Shown: positions 8,816 through 16,680, numbered from the stretch's first letter. The stretch: 64,000 nucleotides of DNA from Bacillus sp. SKDU12 (GCF_010093085.1 NZ_MSRC01000003.1:518525-582524); one strand, 5' to 3'. A program made the numbers and translations. The notes: generated from the letters alone by a model not told the origin.

Positions 8816-8842
8816 AGCTGCTGGTAACCCGGTGGCTTTTTC
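8816..8842 (+). terminator. Terminator-like hairpin after bhlB
   Basis: AGCTGCTGG pairs with CCGGTGGCT (three G-U pairs) and is followed by TTTTTC. It may attenuate readthrough into the amidase gene. Confidence 0.5.
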
Positions 8843-8869
8843 ATATTAAAAATAAAGGAGAGAACACTC

Positions 8870-9844
8870 ATGACAATCTCAGTGAAAAAGAATCTTGTAT
8901 CAGAAGCAAAATACGCTTTGAAATGCCCAAACGCTATGACAGCGGAATACATTACTATCCACAATACAGCAAACGACGCGTCAGCTGCTAACGAGATCAG
9001 CTATATGATCGGGAATACAAGCTCGACAAGCTTTCACTTTGCAGTCGATGACAAAGAGGTGCGGCAGGGCATCCCTACAAATCGTAACGCATGGCACACA
9101 GGAGACGGCACCAACGGCACCGGGAACCGTAAGTCGATTGGTGTCGAAATTTGTTATAGCAAATCGGGAGGCTCTAAATACTACGCCGCTGAAAAAATGG
9201 CTATTAAATTTGTGGCGCAGCTGCTCAAAGAGCGCGGCTGGGGTATTGATCGTGTGCGCAAGCATCAAGATTGGAACGGCAAGTATTGCCCGCACCGTAT
9301 TTTAGCAGAGGGACGCTGGAATGAAGTCAAAGCGGCGATTGATGCTGAATTACAGTCATTAGACGGCGGGAAGTCTCCTTCATCAAAAACAAAATCATCC
9401 GGCAGAGAACCAATTTATACAGTAAAAAAAGGAGATACTCTTTCCCGAATTGCAAAGGCTGAAGGGGTAAGCGTGGCAAAACTTCAGAGTTGGAACGGTA
9501 TTAAGGACCCGAATAAAATCAAAGTTGGACAAAAGTTGAAACTTAAAGGCTCAAGTTCTTCCAGCCCTAAACCAAGCAGTAATAAGTCATCTTTAAAACT
9601 GCCTTCAGGCATTTTTAAAGTGAAAAGCCCATTGATGCACAGCGATGCTGTTGAGCAGATTCAAACAGCCCTGGCGGCACTGCATTTTTATCCGGATAAG
9701 AAAGCCAAAAACTTTGGAATCGATAGCTATTATGGTCCGAAAACAGCAAACGCGGTCAAACGGTTCCAATCAGTAAATGGTCTGACTGCTGACGGCATTT
9801 ATGGGCCTGAGACTAAAGCGAAACTTGAAGAGGTCTTGAAATAA
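8870..9844 (+). CDS. cwlA: N-acetylmuramoyl-L-alanine amidase, phage endolysin (CwlA/XlyA type)
   Basis: ATG at 8870 follows AAAGGAGAG. Residues ~15-150 form an Amidase_2 domain with zinc-site motifs [19 protein letters not shown] and [14 protein letters not shown], and this part is very close to CwlA of the B. subtilis skin element. Residues ~183-230 are one LysM repeat ([14 protein letters not shown] to KVGQKLKL). Residues ~255-320 are a peptidoglycan-binding type 1 domain ([20 protein letters not shown]). The 324-residue enzyme cuts the lactyl-amide bond of peptidoglycan at lysis. CwlA of strain 168 lacks an obvious LysM here, so this looks like a domain mosaic; the symbol reflects the catalytic domain only. 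Confidence 0.9.
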   Translation: MTISVKKNLVSEAKYALKCPNAMTAEYITIHNTANDASAANEISYMIGNTSSTSFHFAVDDKEVRQGIPTNRNAWHTGDGTNGTGNRKSIGVEICYSKSGGSKYYAAEKMAIKFVAQLLKERGWGIDRVRKHQDWNGKYCPHRILAEGRWNEVKAAIDAELQSLDGGKSPSSKTKSSGREPIYTVKKGDTLSRIAKAEGVSVAKLQSWNGIKDPNKIKVGQKLKLKGSSSSSPKPSSNKSSLKLPSGIFKVKSPLMHSDAVEQIQTALAALHFYPDKKAKNFGIDSYYGPKTANAVKRFQSVNGLTADGIYGPETKAKLEEVLK

Positions 9845-9851
9845 TAAAAGA

Positions 9852-9879
9852 AGCCCTTCTTAACAGAGGGGCTCCTTTT
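9852..9879. terminator. Terminator between the amidase and the convergent immunity gene
   Basis: AGCCCTTCT and AGAGGGGCT pair around TAAC and are followed by CCTTTTC. It sits between convergent genes. Confidence 0.65.
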
Positions 9880-9884
9880 CTAAA

Positions 9885-10184
9885 CTATATTGTTTTAAGG
9901 TGTTCTTTAATTTGTTCAGTGACTTGCTTAAGCCATTCTAATGGAGTTAAATCATCTTCAGGAAAGTATATACCATCAGCTGCTTCTTCTATAAATTCAT
10001 TCTTATCTGTTTCAGAATAATTACTATTTACAAACTCAGTTAGTGCTATTAAATCTCTTTCTTTTAGCTTTTGTGATGCTTCATTTAGATATTCATTAAG
10101 AGCATCTTCAGGAGATTCTATATCTTGGTGGAAATGTCCGCCGAGAAATCTAAATACAGGATCAGAAACTTTAATTTCAATCAT
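9885..10184 (-). CDS. Probable immunity protein of the LXG toxin
   Basis: This 99-residue acidic protein (MIEIKVSDPVFRFLGGHFHQD) has the segment ALNEYLNEASQKL and ends with a helix PLEWLKQVTEQI. It resembles the small helical CdiI_2-type immunity proteins that pair with RNase A-like CdiA toxins. That resemblance is from memory and not certain. It begins 6 bases after the toxin stop, on the same strand, with GAGGTGA as Shine-Dalgarno. Position directly downstream of a polymorphic toxin is the strongest argument for immunity. Confidence 0.7.
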   Translation of the reverse strand: MIEIKVSDPVFRFLGGHFHQDIESPEDALNEYLNEASQKLKERDLIALTEFVNSNYSETDKNEFIEEAADGIYFPEDDLTPLEWLKQVTEQIKEHLKTI

Positions 10185-10190
10185 TATATA

Positions 10191-12038
10191 TCACCTCGTT
10201 GGGTAGCCTGTTAATATAAAGCTACCATCTTCATTTTTCTTTAATACTATTCTAGCATTAGTCATATCTTTAACTTCGTTTGAACCTTTACGAACTCCTC
10301 TACCTATAACTTCAGTTCCTCTATAAGGTAACGGTAATGGATCGCCTATATCACTATTTAACCACTCTTCAATTTCCTTTTTATGTTTAGTCAATGTTTC
10401 ATTAGCGACTCTTTCTGCAGTTGGCCTATCTGTGAAGCTAGAAGAGGCACGTATTTTCTTGTTTATCTGCAGCCTCTTTAATAACTCTTCATCAGTCTTC
10501 CCAACGTGTCTTTCAATAAGGTGCCCGCCTTTTGCTTCATGAGCAGCTAACCCTCCACCAGGTGCGAGAGGGGTACTATCACCTTGTTTGACATTACCTA
10601 TACCTATGTTGTTAGAAGTTTCAGATCTTCTGAGAACACTCTCTTTTTTATCTTCCGCAATACTTTTTAGCAACGGAGTATTTTTCACGTTAATGGTATT
10701 CTCAGCATCTTGAAGGATCCCTTCTAATGCAGGAGTATACCGATTTACAGGAGATTTGACAAACTGTTTTACAGATTTTCCGCCTTTTTTAATTGTGCCG
10801 CTAGTTGCTTTCCCAACTTTAGCAAGATCCTTCGATCCTGTTGAGACAGAGGACTTTCCACCTTTCAATAACAGAAGACTTCCGCCCAAATAAGTAACAT
10901 AGTGCAGCCGTGTGTATGCATCCCCGTGAATCATTTTTGTATCCCAATTATCCTTCAATGTGTCAACCATACTTTGAAAGGCAGCTTGATAGTCGTATTC
11001 CAAAACGGTATCCAGCACTTTTTGAGGATCTTTGTTAATATTATCAATTGTCCAACCGATATTCCATCCGAATTGAATGGCTCCTTCACCGGTATCTTTG
11101 GCAAGATCGTATATACCAACAATCGCACCCTTGGCGCCATCACCTATGATTTGCAACACTTCTTTTCCGTTATCCATGAAAGCTTTACGTTGTTCAAGAA
11201 ATGAAACAAATTCAAGCTGTTCAGGGGTAAGGTTCTCATATCCGACCTTCTTGGCAATGTCTAAGTATTCATCCGGATCCGTCACTCCGTCAGCTAGCTT
11301 CTTCTTTAAATCTTTGATTTCTCGTTCTTTCGCTTCATCTTTCTTGATCTTCAAATAAGCTTCAGTCTGTTTCTCAATATCGCCTTTTTTCTTATGTATG
11401 TCACTTTCGCGATACGCCTTGGCGTTGTAGTGAATGGGCGTAGCGTTTTTGCCTTTGCCTGTTGCTTCTTGGAGCTTTTGGAAATCTGACTTGATGAATT
11501 GTTCATTTGGTTCTGACATAGCATATTCTGTCAGTAAATCTTCGTCAAGGTCACCTAGTTTTTCAATTGTTTTTTTGCGTTTATCATTGGCATCTGCAAG
11601 CTCATCCTTGAAGGTTTCTGTTGAAAACAAGTCGAGCGGGAGGATGTCGTCAATATCGCTTAGGATATCTTTCATGGCTTTTTTCTGTTCAGACATGATG
11701 GACTTTGATTTTTTATGGGCGTTAGCCAGTTCATGTTCTAAAAAGGATTCTTCCACGTATGCGTCAGAGAGTCCTTTGTCCTCGACAGCTCCGGCAATGC
11801 TGTTGAAGAATGCGATTTTCATGTCAATGTAGTCGATCCATTGATCAGTGACACCAACATGATCGTGATAGAATGCTTTAATGTTATTAGCGCCTTTGCC
11901 TGAGAATTCGCTGTCGTCCAGTTCAGCGACGCTTTGTAAAGCTTTTCTCAAGTTGACCATTTGCGTCCTTAGTTCTTTATATTCTTTGGCGCGGTCTGTA
12001 GCTTCAGACATAAGTGTTTTAGCTTCAAAGACTTTCAT
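10191..12038 (-). CDS. LXG-domain polymorphic toxin with RNase A-like C-terminal domain
   Basis: Three ATGs lie in tandem at 12044, 12041 and 12038. The last is chosen because GAGAGGG is 7 bases upstream of it and YeeF-family proteins begin MKVFEAKTL. Residues ~1-235 are the helical LXG domain ([21 protein letters not shown]) that targets toxins to type VII (Yuk/Ess) secretion, nearly identical to YeeF/YobL/YqcG. A variable linker with a Gly/Lys-rich part follows. The last ~110 residues ([34 protein letters not shown], then [22 protein letters not shown]) match the bacterial CdiA-CT RNase A domain, with His as likely catalytic residue. It lies just after the phage lysis genes and before its immunity gene. 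Confidence 0.88.
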   Translation of the reverse strand: MKVFEAKTLMSEATDRAKEYKELRTQMVNLRKALQSVAELDDSEFSGKGANNIKAFYHDHVGVTDQWIDYIDMKIAFFNSIAGAVEDKGLSDAYVEESFLEHELANAHKKSKSIMSEQKKAMKDILSDIDDILPLDLFSTETFKDELADANDKRKKTIEKLGDLDEDLLTEYAMSEPNEQFIKSDFQKLQEATGKGKNATPIHYNAKAYRESDIHKKKGDIEKQTEAYLKIKKDEAKEREIKDLKKKLADGVTDPDEYLDIAKKVGYENLTPEQLEFVSFLEQRKAFMDNGKEVLQIIGDGAKGAIVGIYDLAKDTGEGAIQFGWNIGWTIDNINKDPQKVLDTVLEYDYQAAFQSMVDTLKDNWDTKMIHGDAYTRLHYVTYLGGSLLLLKGGKSSVSTGSKDLAKVGKATSGTIKKGGKSVKQFVKSPVNRYTPALEGILQDAENTINVKNTPLLKSIAEDKKESVLRRSETSNNIGIGNVKQGDSTPLAPGGGLAAHEAKGGHLIERHVGKTDEELLKRLQINKKIRASSSFTDRPTAERVANETLTKHKKEIEEWLNSDIGDPLPLPYRGTEVIGRGVRKGSNEVKDMTNARIVLKKNEDGSFILTGYPTR

Positions 12039-12313
12039 CATCATACCCTCTCATTTAATCATATAACAAAATATTACCATGGAAGAATGATGAAAATAAC
12101 TGTTATGTGGATCAAATGGTGGAAATGAATCATTCGATCCGTGTCATTTTGCCTATTTTGAGCGTTTGTTTGAAAACTGGCGATGTTGCAGACGGTTTCG
12201 GCAGATGAATGGACTAACTAACGATGTTGCGGTCTTGAAACCAAAGCAAGGCTTTTGCTTTATTGAGTAAATAAAAGAACCTATTCTAGAAAATACTAGA
12301 ATAGATTCTTTTA
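12039..12313. other. Intergenic region upstream of the LXG gene
   Basis: No gene is seen. AAAGCAA/TTGCTTT forms a small hairpin at 12244-12262. The LXG promoter should be read leftward from about 12100, but no convincing -35/-10 pair was found. Confidence 0.4.
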
Positions 12314-12315
12314 TT
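12272..12315 (-). terminator. Terminator of the lipoprotein gene
   Basis: A near-perfect dyad AAAGAA-C-CTATTCTAG ... CTAGAATAG-A-TTCTTT lies at the stop of the leftward lipoprotein gene, with T-rich sequence on both sides. Confidence 0.75.
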
Positions 12316-13261
12316 ATTTGAATACATATAAACCAGAATATAATACTTTTCTAGGAGTAAAAGGGGAGTCATTATAAGCTTCTTTAGGATATGAAGCAGT
12401 AGAAATAAACCTTGCATAACTATGTGTAAAATCTTCTAGCTCTACTTTGAAGGTTTGAACAGTTTGGGGCTCTATCTCATAAAAAAAAGAACCTTTGTAA
12501 TGATTATTGATTTTGAAATGTTTATAATGATCATCTTGAAAATTATATAAAAAACCCTTTAATTTAAATTCTTCGGTATTGGCGATAGAGAGATACATAT
12601 TTTTTCGATCAATTTTTTCAATGCGATTTCCTTCTTTATCAGAGAGATATATTAACCTTCCTTCTTGATCTTCTTCACCAGTTTTTTTAGTGTGTATCGG
12701 TTTGCTTAAATCATTACTATCTTTATTTTTAATTGCAGCATTTTTGGCATTTGATTTTATTTCAAAATAATAGGGTGCTACGTAATCAGCATTCCTATTC
12801 CATTTTAAATCCCTTTCGGCATTTAAATTAAATTTTGAGGTTTGAGTAAGGATATATATTAATTGATTGCCAGAAGGAACATTCTTTAAGTCTATATCAA
12901 CTTTTTTTGATGAATGGCCAGGTACTTTGATTTGATATGTTTTTATTGGTTTCAATTCACCCTCATATATTACTGAGATGTTTATATTGTCTATATCTTC
13001 TGTTTCGTTATGGTATATGTATTCACCCTTAAAATTGCCTAGATCATCCGTTTTGTACTTTAGTCTGTTTCGATCAACTACATAAGGTTTTTCTACTTCG
13101 AAATTTGTTGATCTGATAATGTTTTCCTCCTTATCCTGTGGTGTTTCCTGAGTCTGATTATTCTCTTTCTGTGTATTATTAGCTTTATGAGTATTAGTAC
13201 CAGAGCAAGCAGATAATAAAAGTACAAGAACAGCAGCGAGAATAGTTATGCTATATTTCAT
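12314..13261 (-). CDS. Lipoprotein of unknown function
   Basis: The ATG at 13261 is chosen over one at 13297: GAAAGGA lies 7 bases upstream and the protein then starts with a clean lipoprotein signal (MKYSITILAAVLVLLLSAC, lipobox LSAC near residue 19). The 315-residue product has a Thr/Asn/Gln-rich linker, then a beta-rich part with LKPIKTYQIKVPGHSSKKVDI and a C-terminal half containing IYLSDKEGNRIEKI. No enzyme motif is visible. It follows a secreted-protein gene on the same strand across a strong hairpin, so the two are probably one operon. Anchored outside the membrane, it could work with that secreted protein; this is inference. Confidence 0.72.
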   Translation of the reverse strand: MKYSITILAAVLVLLLSACSGTNTHKANNTQKENNQTQETPQDKEENIIRSTNFEVEKPYVVDRNRLKYKTDDLGNFKGEYIYHNETEDIDNINISVIYEGELKPIKTYQIKVPGHSSKKVDIDLKNVPSGNQLIYILTQTSKFNLNAERDLKWNRNADYVAPYYFEIKSNAKNAAIKNKDSNDLSKPIHTKKTGEEDQEGRLIYLSDKEGNRIEKIDRKNMYLSIANTEEFKLKGFLYNFQDDHYKHFKINNHYKGSFFYEIEPQTVQTFKVELEDFTHSYARFISTASYPKEAYNDSPFTPRKVLYSGLYVFK

Positions 13262-13280
13262 TTTAATATCCTTTCTATGA

Positions 13281-13314
13281 TTAAGCGACCATTTCATTGT
13301 AAATGGCCGCTTAA
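13281..13314 (-). other. Intercistronic hairpin between the secreted protein and lipoprotein genes
   Basis: A 14-base arm TTAAGCGACCATTT pairs (one mismatch) with AAATGGCCGCTTAA around TCATTGT-like loop. No T-run follows on the minus strand, so it looks like an mRNA-stability or attenuation element. Confidence 0.55.
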
Positions 13315-13323
13315 TTGATTTAT

Positions 13324-13884
13324 TTAATTTATAGTGAATATAGGTCTTAATTTATCAGCAGATTCGGCAGAGTATGTACCAAATCCAGTTGTTACTGTAT
13401 GCATCGCTTGGCAAATGATTGTATCGGAAGTTATGCCGCCAAGCTTTTTATTTTCCCCCAAATGAACAGCTGCAGCTGACCGAGTTAAAGTTTTACCTTT
13501 AAATTTATCATCTGTCCAAGTAGCCTTTTTAGAGCCTTTTTTGATCTTACCTAAATAACCATGTACTGAAACTGCAGCCACAAAAGATGAAGGAATAGTT
13601 GTGGCATCACCATAAAATCTTAGCCCCTCTTGATCAACATATGTTCTTCCAGTAGCCGCAGCGAATTTTTTTGAACCTTGAGTGCTAACGTCACCAGATT
13701 GATTTTCGTCAGTTTTGCCAAAATCAATCTCAGAAGTCAGTTCGTCAGCAGATGTTGTTGGAACATAAGACTTTGAAGCTTGGAATAGTTCATTTTGATT
13801 TTCTGTTGCTAGAACAGAAGTTGAGGCACCAATTAACAGTGAGACGCCAACAATTGAAGAAATAATACTCTTTTTCATTCTCAT
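13324..13884 (-). CDS. Secreted protein of unknown function
   Basis: The 186-residue protein starts MRMKKSIISSIVGVSLLIGA and has a Sec signal peptide ending near STSVLATE. GGGAG is 9 bases upstream of the first ATG (13884); a second ATG at 13878 is possible. The mature part has a variable acidic stretch (SEIDFGKTDENQSGDVSTQG) and then a conserved-looking domain with GRTYVDQEGLRFYGDA, AVSVHGYLGKIKKGSKKATW and a closing TVTTGFGTYSAESAD. No family is recognised. A TATAAT box on the minus strand at 13924-13929 is a plausible -10. ComA-like boxes lie further upstream, between this gene and rap. Confidence 0.7.
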   Translation of the reverse strand: MRMKKSIISSIVGVSLLIGASTSVLATENQNELFQASKSYVPTTSADELTSEIDFGKTDENQSGDVSTQGSKKFAAATGRTYVDQEGLRFYGDATTIPSSFVAAVSVHGYLGKIKKGSKKATWTDDKFKGKTLTRSAAAVHLGENKKLGGITSDTIICQAMHTVTTGFGTYSAESADKLRPIFTIN

Positions 13885-14031
13885 TCCTAAAAACTCCCTT
13901 TATGTTAATTTAATACAACCCAAATTATACCGTTCTTGGTTTTATTTATGAATAGGAATTGAGGATCGTAGATTCGACAATCGGTTGAATTATCCTCGTT
14001 AATACAGTTCAAAAAAACAGAAAAAAAATCC

Positions 14032-14070
14032 TTGCGGGACAACGAAACATGATTTTGCGGTAGAACGAAA
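14032..14070 (+). promoter_or_regulatory. Putative ComA binding sites upstream of rap
   Basis: Two copies of TTGCGG-N4-ACGAAA occur at 14032-14047 and 14055-14070. The known ComA site is TTGCGG-N4-CCGCAA, often with a third TTGCGG element downstream. The first half-site matches exactly in both copies and the second half-site partly. Several B. subtilis rap genes are ComA-activated. Confidence 0.5.
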
Positions 14071-14094
14071 AAAACTTCTATATATTACATTTTA

Positions 14095-14113
14095 TGTTAA
14101 GTGTGTGTTAACA
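14095..14113. promoter_or_regulatory. Dyad TGTTAA-N7-TTAACA upstream of rap
   Basis: A perfect 6-base inverted repeat lies about 45 bases before the rap start codon, near a possible TATATT -10 at 14081-14086. It could be an operator; no regulator is assigned. Confidence 0.35.
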
Positions 14114-14157
14114 TTTGTTTGAGTATTTAGAATTTTTGTTGGAAAGAGGGGTTTATT

Positions 14158-15270
14158 ATGAGTAAACTTGCTTCTGAGTATGTTGCTAATATCTTAAATG
14201 ATTGGTATATGGCTATAAAACAGCAAAACGTGGGGGCTGCCGAAAAATACTTCAAAGAGAGCAGAGCTCTATTTGATGAAATGGAAGAAGATCAGGAAGT
14301 ATTGATGTACTATTCTTTACTTGAAGAGAGACATAAAATGATGCTCCACCAGGATAAAGGAAAAGAATTTCCAAAGCACTCTTATTTCAGTAAAAAACAT
14401 AAGAAAGAAATAAGAAAAACAGACAATATGATCGAATATTATTTCTTTTTATTTGAGGCATTATACGAATCGCACAATCGTAATTACGGCAATGCAATTA
14501 GTCTTTTTAAAATTGCTGAGAAAAAGCTTGCGAATATTCCAGATGAAATTGAAGCGGCTGAATTTTATTCAAAAGTAGCCTCTCTTTATATGATGCTTGG
14601 CCAAAACATCGTGTCTTTAAACTATATTAAGGATGCAATGCACATTTACAAAAGGAATGAGGATTACAAAAAAAAGCTTGCGACGTCAATGATGGTTGTA
14701 GGTCATAACTATACAGAGCTGGGCCAATATGATAAAGCTGAGGATATTTATTTTGAAGCAATACGAATTTCTAAACAACTCGAAGACACTTTTTTTGAGG
14801 CTATGATTCATCACAATTTAAGTATCACTTATTCAGCTGCTAAAAAATCACAAGATTGCATAAATGCTCTGAAAAAAGCATTGAGAAATGATGAATGGAA
14901 AGAGTCGGTTTATTACATAAACTCCCTGTATATGATCATAAAAGAGTTCTTCATAATGGGACTATCCGATCAAGCTGTTTATTATTACAAAAAAGCACAG
15001 GAAAACTTAAATCAAAAAGAGAATAAAGTGTATGAGGCTAAAATAAACATTATTTATGAGTTATTCCAGAAAACCCCTGAAGATAGCGTTAATCAGTGTA
15101 GGAGCTACATTCATTTCTTATTTGAACAGAATGACGCGGATAGTGTGCACGATCTCGCTTTAATCATTTCGCAATATTATGAGGCGAAAGGATATATTCA
15201 AGAAGCTCTGGAATTTTCTAATCATGCTATTTTGGCCGAGAGGAAAATGAAGCAGTTGGAGGGAGTCTAA
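14158..15270 (+). CDS. Rap family response-regulator inhibitor/phosphatase (TPR protein)
   Basis: ATG at 14158 follows AAGAGGGG. The 370-residue length is typical of Rap proteins. It has the N-terminal three-helix bundle (VANILNDWYMAIKQQNVGAAEKYF) and then TPR repeats, including VGHNYTELGQYDKAEDIYFEA and HHNLSITYSAAKKSQDCINAL. Rap proteins dephosphorylate Spo0F or block ComA, and imported Phr peptides turn them off. The phr gene overlaps the stop by one base. ComA-like boxes upstream and a PhrK-like signal suggest a ComA-directed Rap, but the target cannot be told from sequence alone. Confidence 0.93.
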   Translation: MSKLASEYVANILNDWYMAIKQQNVGAAEKYFKESRALFDEMEEDQEVLMYYSLLEERHKMMLHQDKGKEFPKHSYFSKKHKKEIRKTDNMIEYYFFLFEALYESHNRNYGNAISLFKIAEKKLANIPDEIEAAEFYSKVASLYMMLGQNIVSLNYIKDAMHIYKRNEDYKKKLATSMMVVGHNYTELGQYDKAEDIYFEAIRISKQLEDTFFEAMIHHNLSITYSAAKKSQDCINALKKALRNDEWKESVYYINSLYMIIKEFFIMGLSDQAVYYYKKAQENLNQKENKVYEAKINIIYELFQKTPEDSVNQCRSYIHFLFEQNDADSVHDLALIISQYYEAKGYIQEALEFSNHAILAERKMKQLEGV

Positions 15271-15407
15271 TGAAAAAGTTAATTCTTTGTTTAGCTGCTG
15301 TAGGCGTGTTAGCAACGGCTAGTTATGCAGGATCAATTGATACTCATGTAACAGAGAAACCAGTGGGAACTTATATGTTATTGGCTGAAAAACCAGTTGG
15401 TACCTAA
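15270..15407 (+). CDS. Phr signal peptide precursor with two copies of the signal
   Basis: The ATG overlaps the rap stop (TAATG). The 45-residue precursor has a Sec-type leader (MKKLILCLAAVGVLATASYA) and a C-terminal part in which EKPVGT occurs twice, ...TEKPVGTYMLLAEKPVGT at the very end. Most chromosomal Phr precursors end with a single penta- or hexapeptide. EKPVG is close to the PhrK signal ERPVG. Export, cleavage and Opp import are assumed from the family. Confidence 0.88.
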   Translation: MKKLILCLAAVGVLATASYAGSIDTHVTEKPVGTYMLLAEKPVGT

Positions 15408-15410
15408 ATA

Positions 15411-15445
15411 AAAAAGGCTCTCTCATACGAGAAGAGCCTTTTTAT
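15411..15445. terminator. Bidirectional terminator between phr and the convergent small ORF
   Basis: GGCTCTCTC and GAGAAGAGCC pair around ATAC, with AAAAAA before and TTTTTATT after, so it can serve both the phr transcript and the leftward small ORF. Confidence 0.8.
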
Positions 15446-15538
15446 TCATGCGCCTACTATTATTTCACGACCTAAGCCCATTCCTACAGGTGGATCGATT
15501 TGATGGGTTCCTACCGGTAACTCACGTGTGATCTTCAT
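15446..15538 (-). CDS. 30-codon leaderless peptide gene convergent with rap-phr, carrying a Phr-like ELPVGT motif
   Basis: On the minus strand ATG at 15538 is preceded by AGAGAGGAG with an 8-base spacer, a very good initiation region, and the frame ends at TGA 15446-15448. The peptide begins MKITRELPVGTHQI, continues DPPVGMGLG and ends IIVGA. The hexapeptide ELPVGT differs in one residue from the EKPVGT of the neighbouring Phr precursor, and PPVGM is a second related motif. There is no signal peptide. It shares the terminator with phr. I do not recognise the family; translation is inferred from the ribosome-binding site and motif match. Confidence 0.55.
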   Translation of the reverse strand: MKITRELPVGTHQIDPPVGMGLGREIIVGA

Positions 15539-15807
15539 TTTATCAACTCCTCTCTATAGATACATTACTTCATTTTTTTCTAAATCCCTTTTATTTGAAC
15601 AAATTTTTCAATAATTTATTTGTTGCTTTTCCGGCTGCACGTCAAGCCACTCTTTTTCCTAATGTGCCGTTTTACTGCATTTACATTTCCAAGAAGCTTG
15701 GCCAACTTGTATAGTGCTGATCTTACTTTATTTATATTCAGTGTCATCATTACCTTTATATGTATATCTTTAGATTACAATAAAAATCTAAAAATGAATA
15801 GATGTGG

Positions 15808-15841
15808 GCACCCACAAAGACACCCACAAAACACCCACAAA
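15808..15841. repeat. Three tandem ~11-bp repeats (ACACCCACAAA)
   Basis: The units GCACCCACAAAG, ACACCCACAAA and ACACCCACAAA lie head to tail. They are G-poor and C-rich compared with the AT-rich surroundings. Confidence 0.6.
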
Positions 15842-16040
15842 TATAATATACTTGATGATTTCTTATTCGAAGAGAAATAACAAAACCTTTTTAATTCAAC
15901 GTTTATCATGCACTATGACATTGAAATATTGCCTAGGTTATAATCCGGACACAAGTTCACCCTTGGGAGCGCGAACAATATATGTCTCAATATTAATCTT
16001 TCAATCCCTTGGCACTATTGGTGTCAGGGGATTTTTAAAT

Positions 16041-16177
16041 TTTGGTCAAAAGATTAAGAGAACAATACTTTTGGTCTTTGACCAAAATATGACCAAATTT
16101 GAAATGGAGACCTAATTCTACGATTGACGGAACATAATTCTTTAGCGGGCTTTGGTCAAGTTTTGTTTTTGGTGACC
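16041..16177. repeat. Cluster of GGTCA/TGACC motifs
   Basis: TTTGGTCA-type motifs occur in both orientations at about 16044, 16073, 16079, 16090, 16154 and 16171 (GGTGACC). Several form inverted pairs such as TTTGGTC ... GACCAAA. Confidence 0.45.
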
Positions 16178-16232
16178 TAAAAGCTCTGAGAAATAAGAGT
16201 AAAGATAAAATCCACAACGGGGAGGCTTATGA

Positions 16233-16466
16233 TTACATATTAACTAAAGAGTAAGTAAATGAAACAATGAACAAAAAATACGATGTATAAGAAAGTGCTT
16301 TTGACGAACGTGTTTTATGTTTTTGGAATGTATAGATAAGTGCAAAACCTAGAAAGAAAGCTGTTACAAACCAAGGCGTGTATTGAGGAAAGATGGCGGC
16401 CAGCAATATCACGATGGTTGAAAAAAGAAATGAAGCGTAATGAGTATCTTTACGATCATGAATCAA
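16233..16466 (-). CDS. Small integral membrane protein (YnaG-like position)
   Basis: A leftward frame with two or three hydrophobic segments (ASFLFSTIVILLAAIFP, WFVTAFFLGFALIYTF, TSYFLFIVSFTYSLV) ends at 16233. TTG at 16466 is preferred because CAGAGGTG lies 6 bases upstream; a GTG at 16475 lacks a good ribosome-binding site. It has about 77 residues. In strain 168 small ynaG/ynaI-type membrane protein genes lie just before xynP, so this may be a relict of that set. The exact name is uncertain. Confidence 0.5.
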   Translation of the reverse strand: MIHDRKDTHYASFLFSTIVILLAAIFPQYTPWFVTAFFLGFALIYTFQKHKTRSSKALSYTSYFLFIVSFTYSLVNM

Positions 16467-16680
16467 AGAAATCACCTCTGCAAAGTTTTACCCAATTTAG
16501 TGTGTATGAAAACGTGAGGCAAAAGGGGATTAGAAAAATGTCAAACATTATTTTCTGCAGAACAAGATAAAGCAATTAAATACTAAAAATTATTAAGGCC
16601 TTAGAAACTCCAATGACCATTTTGCGTGACTTGAGACAAGCATGAACTGACTATCTATATATATAATGAGGTAGGATAAA

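Larger units (their letters stand above)
15539..16232. other. Degenerate AT-rich region after the rap cassette
   Basis: No convincing gene is seen; frames here lack ribosome-binding sites and family features. It contains three tandem ACACCCACAAA-like units at 15808-15841 and a cluster of TTTGGTCA/TGACCAAA motifs at 16041-16177. It may hold the prophage or island border. Confidence 0.4.

Noticed and set aside
15940..15985. tRNA-like 3' end (CCGGACACAAGTTCACCCTTGGGAGCGC) as a prophage att site
   Set aside because: It cannot be folded into a T-arm/acceptor pattern, and no CCA-type end is present; the likeness is superficial.
15620..16115. Two rightward frames of 86 and 103 codons after rap-phr
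   Set aside because: No ribosome-binding sites, low-complexity or repeat-derived sequence (the ACACCCACAAA units), and no recognisable domain.
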